Shown in pieces: positions 61,207-64,000 of a stretch of 64,000 nt of DNA. The first letter of the stretch is position 1, and each line of letters starts with the position of its first letter. The notes below the pieces were generated by a model, which worked only from the letters and a program-made list of their open reading frames with translations, had not been told where the DNA came from and did no database searches. Origin of the DNA: Leptospiraceae bacterium (GTDB lineage: Bacteria > Spirochaetota > Leptospiria > Leptospirales > Leptospiraceae); NCBI GenBank assembly GCA_016711485.1, contig JADJSX010000029.1:62001-126000 (forward strand), in the 5' to 3' direction. The position numbers and the translations under genes are program-made.

Positions 61207-62726
61207 TATTTTTTTTACTATTGGCAATATCTAATCCGCTGTCAATTTTTTCGAATTCTATAGCAGATTCTATTGCATTGATGGAGAAAAAAGAATTTGG
61301 AAAATCTATAGAAATGTTAAATTTCCTAATAGAGGATAATCCAGATTATGTGACAGCGTATATGTATCGAGGTTACGCTTTTATGATGACTGAGAGATAT
61401 GATAAAGCACTTTCGGATTATAAAAAAGCAGACGAACTTTCTTCTACAATTGATTCATTATTAGGTGTACAATGGGCACTTTTGGCTTCTGGAAAATACG
61501 ACGAAAGTATTGAGTATGGGAAAAAAATATTAGAAATTGATCCTTTTAATTATTACGCCAAACAAAGAATTGCCGACGCTTACTTAGAAAAAAAAGAATA
61601 CAATATAGCTTCCGAAAAGTATAAAGAATTACAAAATCAGTACGGGAAAAATGCGGATTTGTTATGGAAAATAGGGCTTTGTGAATACTACAGCGGTAAT
61701 TCGGAAGAAGCTACTAGGCTTTTTCAAGAAGGCAGTAAAATTTCTCCCGAACATAAAGGGATTCAGTATTCATTGTCTCAAGGCAATTCCTATCCCTACT
61801 TTACAGTTATTCCAGAATACTCCTCTTATAATTTTAAAGGTTCCGATTATATAGGGAACGGGATTAAGTATGGTTTAGGAGTTTCTTATAGTCCGAATTC
61901 AAACTGGAATTTAAGAGTAAATGCTTTGAGTGATAAAACTGAGAATTTTAATTCTACAAAGGGTGTAGAAAATTATTTAGTAGATCCAATTAATCTATTA
62001 TATATCTCTAGGTTGACTCCTCCCTCTACTGTGACTAGTTACTATTTGAATTCTGCATATAATGTATATTATTTGACAAAACTTTATACTGCAAAAGATT
62101 ATGAGACTAACAAGTATTATGCGGGAGTGTCGTATCGTATAAATGATCGTTACTCTTTTCATTTTAGTCCTCATTTTCTTCAATCGAATAGTTCGATTTT
62201 AAATGGAGGTTCTGCATTACAAGCTGGTATAAGTTATACGAACAGATATGTTTTAACTTTTTCAGGAGCTTACATAAATGCACCAGAGAGTAAGGGAGAA
62301 CAAGTCGCGGTTAATTTATATTATCCGTTTTTGGAAAAATTTTATTCCTCTTCCACTCTAACTAGTCAGTTCATGAGAGTAAAAACAACGGAAACAGTTT
62401 TCATTTCAGCTGCTCCTTTACTTGTAACCACGGATTATGTAAATGTAAATAAAACCTATGGGTTCTTTCAGCAGGAATTTGGATTTACGCATAAATATTT
62501 TTATCTTGGAGTAGGTGGGAGATATGGAACTGCAAGAACGCCGCTAATTGGAGAAAATTGGATTTATACTGGATTTGATTTACTTTATGGCGGCTACGGG
62601 CAAATTGGAATTAAGACAGAAAAAGTAACACTTCAGTTACAATACAGTCAAGATAGATGGTTGGATTCTAGGGGAGACCGACCAACGTCTGATGCAATTA
62701 AATTTATGATAATAGGGAGATTATGA
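61182..62726 (+). CDS. TPR protein with C-terminal outer-membrane barrel (YaiO-like)
   Basis: 514 aa. Signal peptide (about 1-26), five TPR repeats (about 27-205; TAYMYRGYAFMMTERYDKALSDYKKA), then a barrel of alternating strands from 215 that resembles YaiO. The chain ends IKFMIIGRL. AAGG precedes the ATG, which lies inside the transporter gene. It may be a periplasm-facing assembly or export pore for the product of the cluster (inference). Confidence 0.82.
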   Translation: MDFKKSKLIFFLLLAISNPLSIFSNSIADSIALMEKKEFGKSIEMLNFLIEDNPDYVTAYMYRGYAFMMTERYDKALSDYKKADELSSTIDSLLGVQWALLASGKYDESIEYGKKILEIDPFNYYAKQRIADAYLEKKEYNIASEKYKELQNQYGKNADLLWKIGLCEYYSGNSEEATRLFQEGSKISPEHKGIQYSLSQGNSYPYFTVIPEYSSYNFKGSDYIGNGIKYGLGVSYSPNSNWNLRVNALSDKTENFNSTKGVENYLVDPINLLYISRLTPPSTVTSYYLNSAYNVYYLTKLYTAKDYETNKYYAGVSYRINDRYSFHFSPHFLQSNSSILNGGSALQAGISYTNRYVLTFSGAYINAPESKGEQVAVNLYYPFLEKFYSSSTLTSQFMRVKTTETVFISAAPLLVTTDYVNVNKTYGFFQQEFGFTHKYFYLGVGGRYGTARTPLIGENWIYTGFDLLYGGYGQIGIKTEKVTLQLQYSQDRWLDSRGDRPTSDAIKFMIIGRL

Positions 62727-63322
62727 TGAAAAAAATTTGGACACTTTGTTTTTTGGTATATTCGGGAGTGTTATTCGCAGATCCACTGATGGATTCTTAT
62801 ACACAAGAGTATAATAAAGAGTATGCGAAAGCATTAGTCACAATGGAGGAGTTGAGCAAAAATAACCCAAACGACTATTTTACCCAGTTACGCACAGGTT
62901 GGGTAGCACTTGTAAAGGGCGATTATACCAAATCTAGCCAATATTACAAAAAAGCTATTTTATTAGCTCCCAATGCGATTGAACCTCGAATTGGAAATGT
63001 ACGTGCAGTTCTGGCTATGGGAAATTATAAACAAGTTGATGTGGATTGCAGAACTATTTTAAAGCAGGATAGTAAAAATTATTTTGCAAGAAGTACTTTG
63101 GCATACGCAAATTATGTGCTAGCAAATTATAAAGAAGCTGAAAAATACTATGAATCGATTACTAATGATTTTCCGGCGGATACAGAAATGTTAATCGGAC
63201 TTGGTTGGTCCCAACTCAAACAAGGGAATAAAGCAAAGGCAAAACAAGTATTTGCATTTTTGCTAAAAATAATTCCCAATGAAGAGCGGGTCACTTCCGG
63301 CCATTACTATGCAAATAATTAA
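62723..63322 (+). CDS. Exported TPR protein
   Basis: 199 aa. Signal peptide (about 1-18), then about four TPR units (LRTGWVALVKGDYTKSSQYYKKAILLAP, LAYANYVLANYKEAEKYYESI). It overlaps the upstream gene as ATGATGA with GGGAGA as ribosome site, so it is part of the same operon. TPRs bind proteins; it likely assembles with the barrel or the peptidase in the periplasm. No barrel follows. Confidence 0.82.
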   Translation: MMKKIWTLCFLVYSGVLFADPLMDSYTQEYNKEYAKALVTMEELSKNNPNDYFTQLRTGWVALVKGDYTKSSQYYKKAILLAPNAIEPRIGNVRAVLAMGNYKQVDVDCRTILKQDSKNYFARSTLAYANYVLANYKEAEKYYESITNDFPADTEMLIGLGWSQLKQGNKAKAKQVFAFLLKIIPNEERVTSGHYYANN

Positions 63323-63332
63323 CTTACTGTTT

Positions 63333-63457
63333 ATATACCTTACGCCAAAAGAGATTTCCCATTTTAAAAAAAGTTCGGTATTCCCAATTGTCAAAAATAG
63401 CGAAAGAGAGGCTCTTTTCAAAACGAATGGGAATTTTCTTTTGGCAATTGGTATATT
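63333..63457 (+). repeat. Family A inverted-repeat element, copy A3 (125 bp)
   Basis: The left tip ATATACCTTACGCCAAAAG and right tip CTTTTGGCAATTGGTATAT are inverted repeats, followed inward by ATTTCCCATT and AATGGGAATT. The interior has ATTCCCAATTGTCAAAA. The left tip contains CTTACGC, reminiscent of family B ends. The proposed start of the next gene is inside the right tip. Confidence 0.75.
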
Positions 63458-64000
63458 TTTTTTTACTTTCTTTTCATTTTGTACGAATATCAAAGAAAAA
63501 AAATCAATAGTTAGAATAGGAGTACCTCCAAGAGTCAGTTTTTTACCCATTTATACTGCATTGGAGAAAGGCATTTTTAAAAAAAATGGGGTAAATGTCG
63601 ATTTGGTGTTAGATGAAAAAGTGAATGAAATGTATATGGAGAGAAAACTCGATATTATTTGCACCGGGTTAACTGAGCCTATTTTATTTTCATCTGAAGG
63701 ACATAATACACAAATAGTTTATAGATTTAGTTATTCCATTGAAAATGATATTATCATTGCGAATCCAAAAATTAAAAACTTAGAATCCTTGTTTAAAAAA
63801 AAAGTTGGATTTGATGGAGTAAATACATCCTCGCATATTTTTGTTCAACAGCTACTAAGTAAAAAAGGAATTTCTGAGGGGGAATACTACGCAGTAAACG
63901 TTCCAGTGAATCGTGTAATGGAAGAATTGGAAAAAGGCACTATTGATGCCGGTCATACAAACGGAATTAGTATTTCAGACGTAAAGAAAAAAGGTTGGAA
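63442..64000 (+). CDS. ABC-type substrate-binding lipoprotein (NMT1/SsuA-like), cut by window edge
   Basis: 186 codons seen, open at the right edge. The proposed TTG start gives a lipoprotein signal AIGIFFFTFFSFC (Cys14), and no in-frame ATG exists between the upstream stop (63316) and this point. The mature chain RIGVPPRVSFLPIYTALEKGIFKKNGV, ERKLDIICTGLTEPILF and KKVGFDGVNTSSHIFVQQ has the NMT1/ThiY/SsuA pattern of periplasmic binding proteins for sulfonates, thiamine precursors or amines. A permease and ATPase may follow outside the window. Confidence 0.75.

Noticed and set aside
63263..63550. 95-codon minus-strand frame
   Set aside because: Antisense to the TPR gene end, element A3 and the start of the binding lipoprotein; no ribosome site or family match.

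Overview
The window is one contiguous AT-rich bacterial chromosome segment, roughly one third G+C by eye. The gene content points to a spirochaete of the Leptospiraceae, and I infer Leptospira or a close relative. The signs are many short-signal lipoproteins with loose lipoboxes, frequent TTG starts, two sets of STAS/HATPase/SpoIIE partner-switching genes, 7TMR-DISM and adenylate cyclase signalling, a flagellate-type DUF115 (Maf) protein, and outer-membrane barrels ending in aromatic residues. I saw no tRNA, rRNA, CRISPR array, transposase or prophage. Species assignment is an inference.

Layout. 0.1-5.5 kb is a minus-strand operon for surface or exported proteins: an NHL/FnIII lipoprotein, a PhoX-like lipoprotein and a beta-barrel with a heptapeptide tandem repeat. 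5.9-11.4 kb on the plus strand holds a choice-of-anchor D protein with a broken 5' end, a coiled-coil membrane protein, a sulfatase-fold enzyme, a CoA-transferase and a DUF423 protein. 11.8-15.1 kb holds a DUF4143 ATPase, an alpha/beta hydrolase and a lipid kinase. 15.6-21.4 kb is signalling: STAS, HATPase, a 7TMR-DISM/SpoIIE phosphatase and a chemoreceptor-like protein. 21.4-28 kb on the minus strand carries MORN, DUF1569, DUF115, a MOT1 transporter, a polyprenyl synthase and an envelope protein. 28.3-32.6 kb is a second partner-switching set. 33-50 kb mixes an esterase, an S4-like membrane protein, a LolD/FtsX-type ABC exporter, an aminotransferase, a leucine-rich-repeat protein, adenylate cyclase, a fatty acid hydroxylase family protein, a PAS chemoreceptor and a large hybrid sensor kinase. 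50-56 kb has ferredoxin, carA, DUF5808, a small accessory island, dienelactone hydrolase and a double cNMP-binding protein.

Two regions stand out. At 52.3-54.0 kb a truncated acyltransferase gene is followed by a predicted REase-fold nuclease, a probable immunity partner and a HigA-like regulator. The same 14-16 bp palindrome lies in the promoter of the nuclease gene and in that of the HigA gene. From 56.45 kb to the right edge runs a tightly coupled operon: PqqD-like carrier/chaperone, ATP-grasp ligase, fold-III PLP decarboxylase, urea transporter fused to an M23 peptidase, TPR/outer-membrane barrel, TPR protein and a substrate-binding lipoprotein cut by the window edge. It reads as an envelope-spanning small-molecule synthesis and transport system that I cannot match to a described pathway.

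Two families of non-coding inverted-repeat elements, called A (about 100-125 bp) and B (about 110-190 bp) here, are scattered between genes at 25.7, 31.4, 32.7, 43.6-43.9, 45.1, 46.9, 55.9-56.4 and 63.3 kb. They look like MITEs. One appears to supply the start codon of the last gene, and another lies between a consensus promoter and the hybrid kinase gene.
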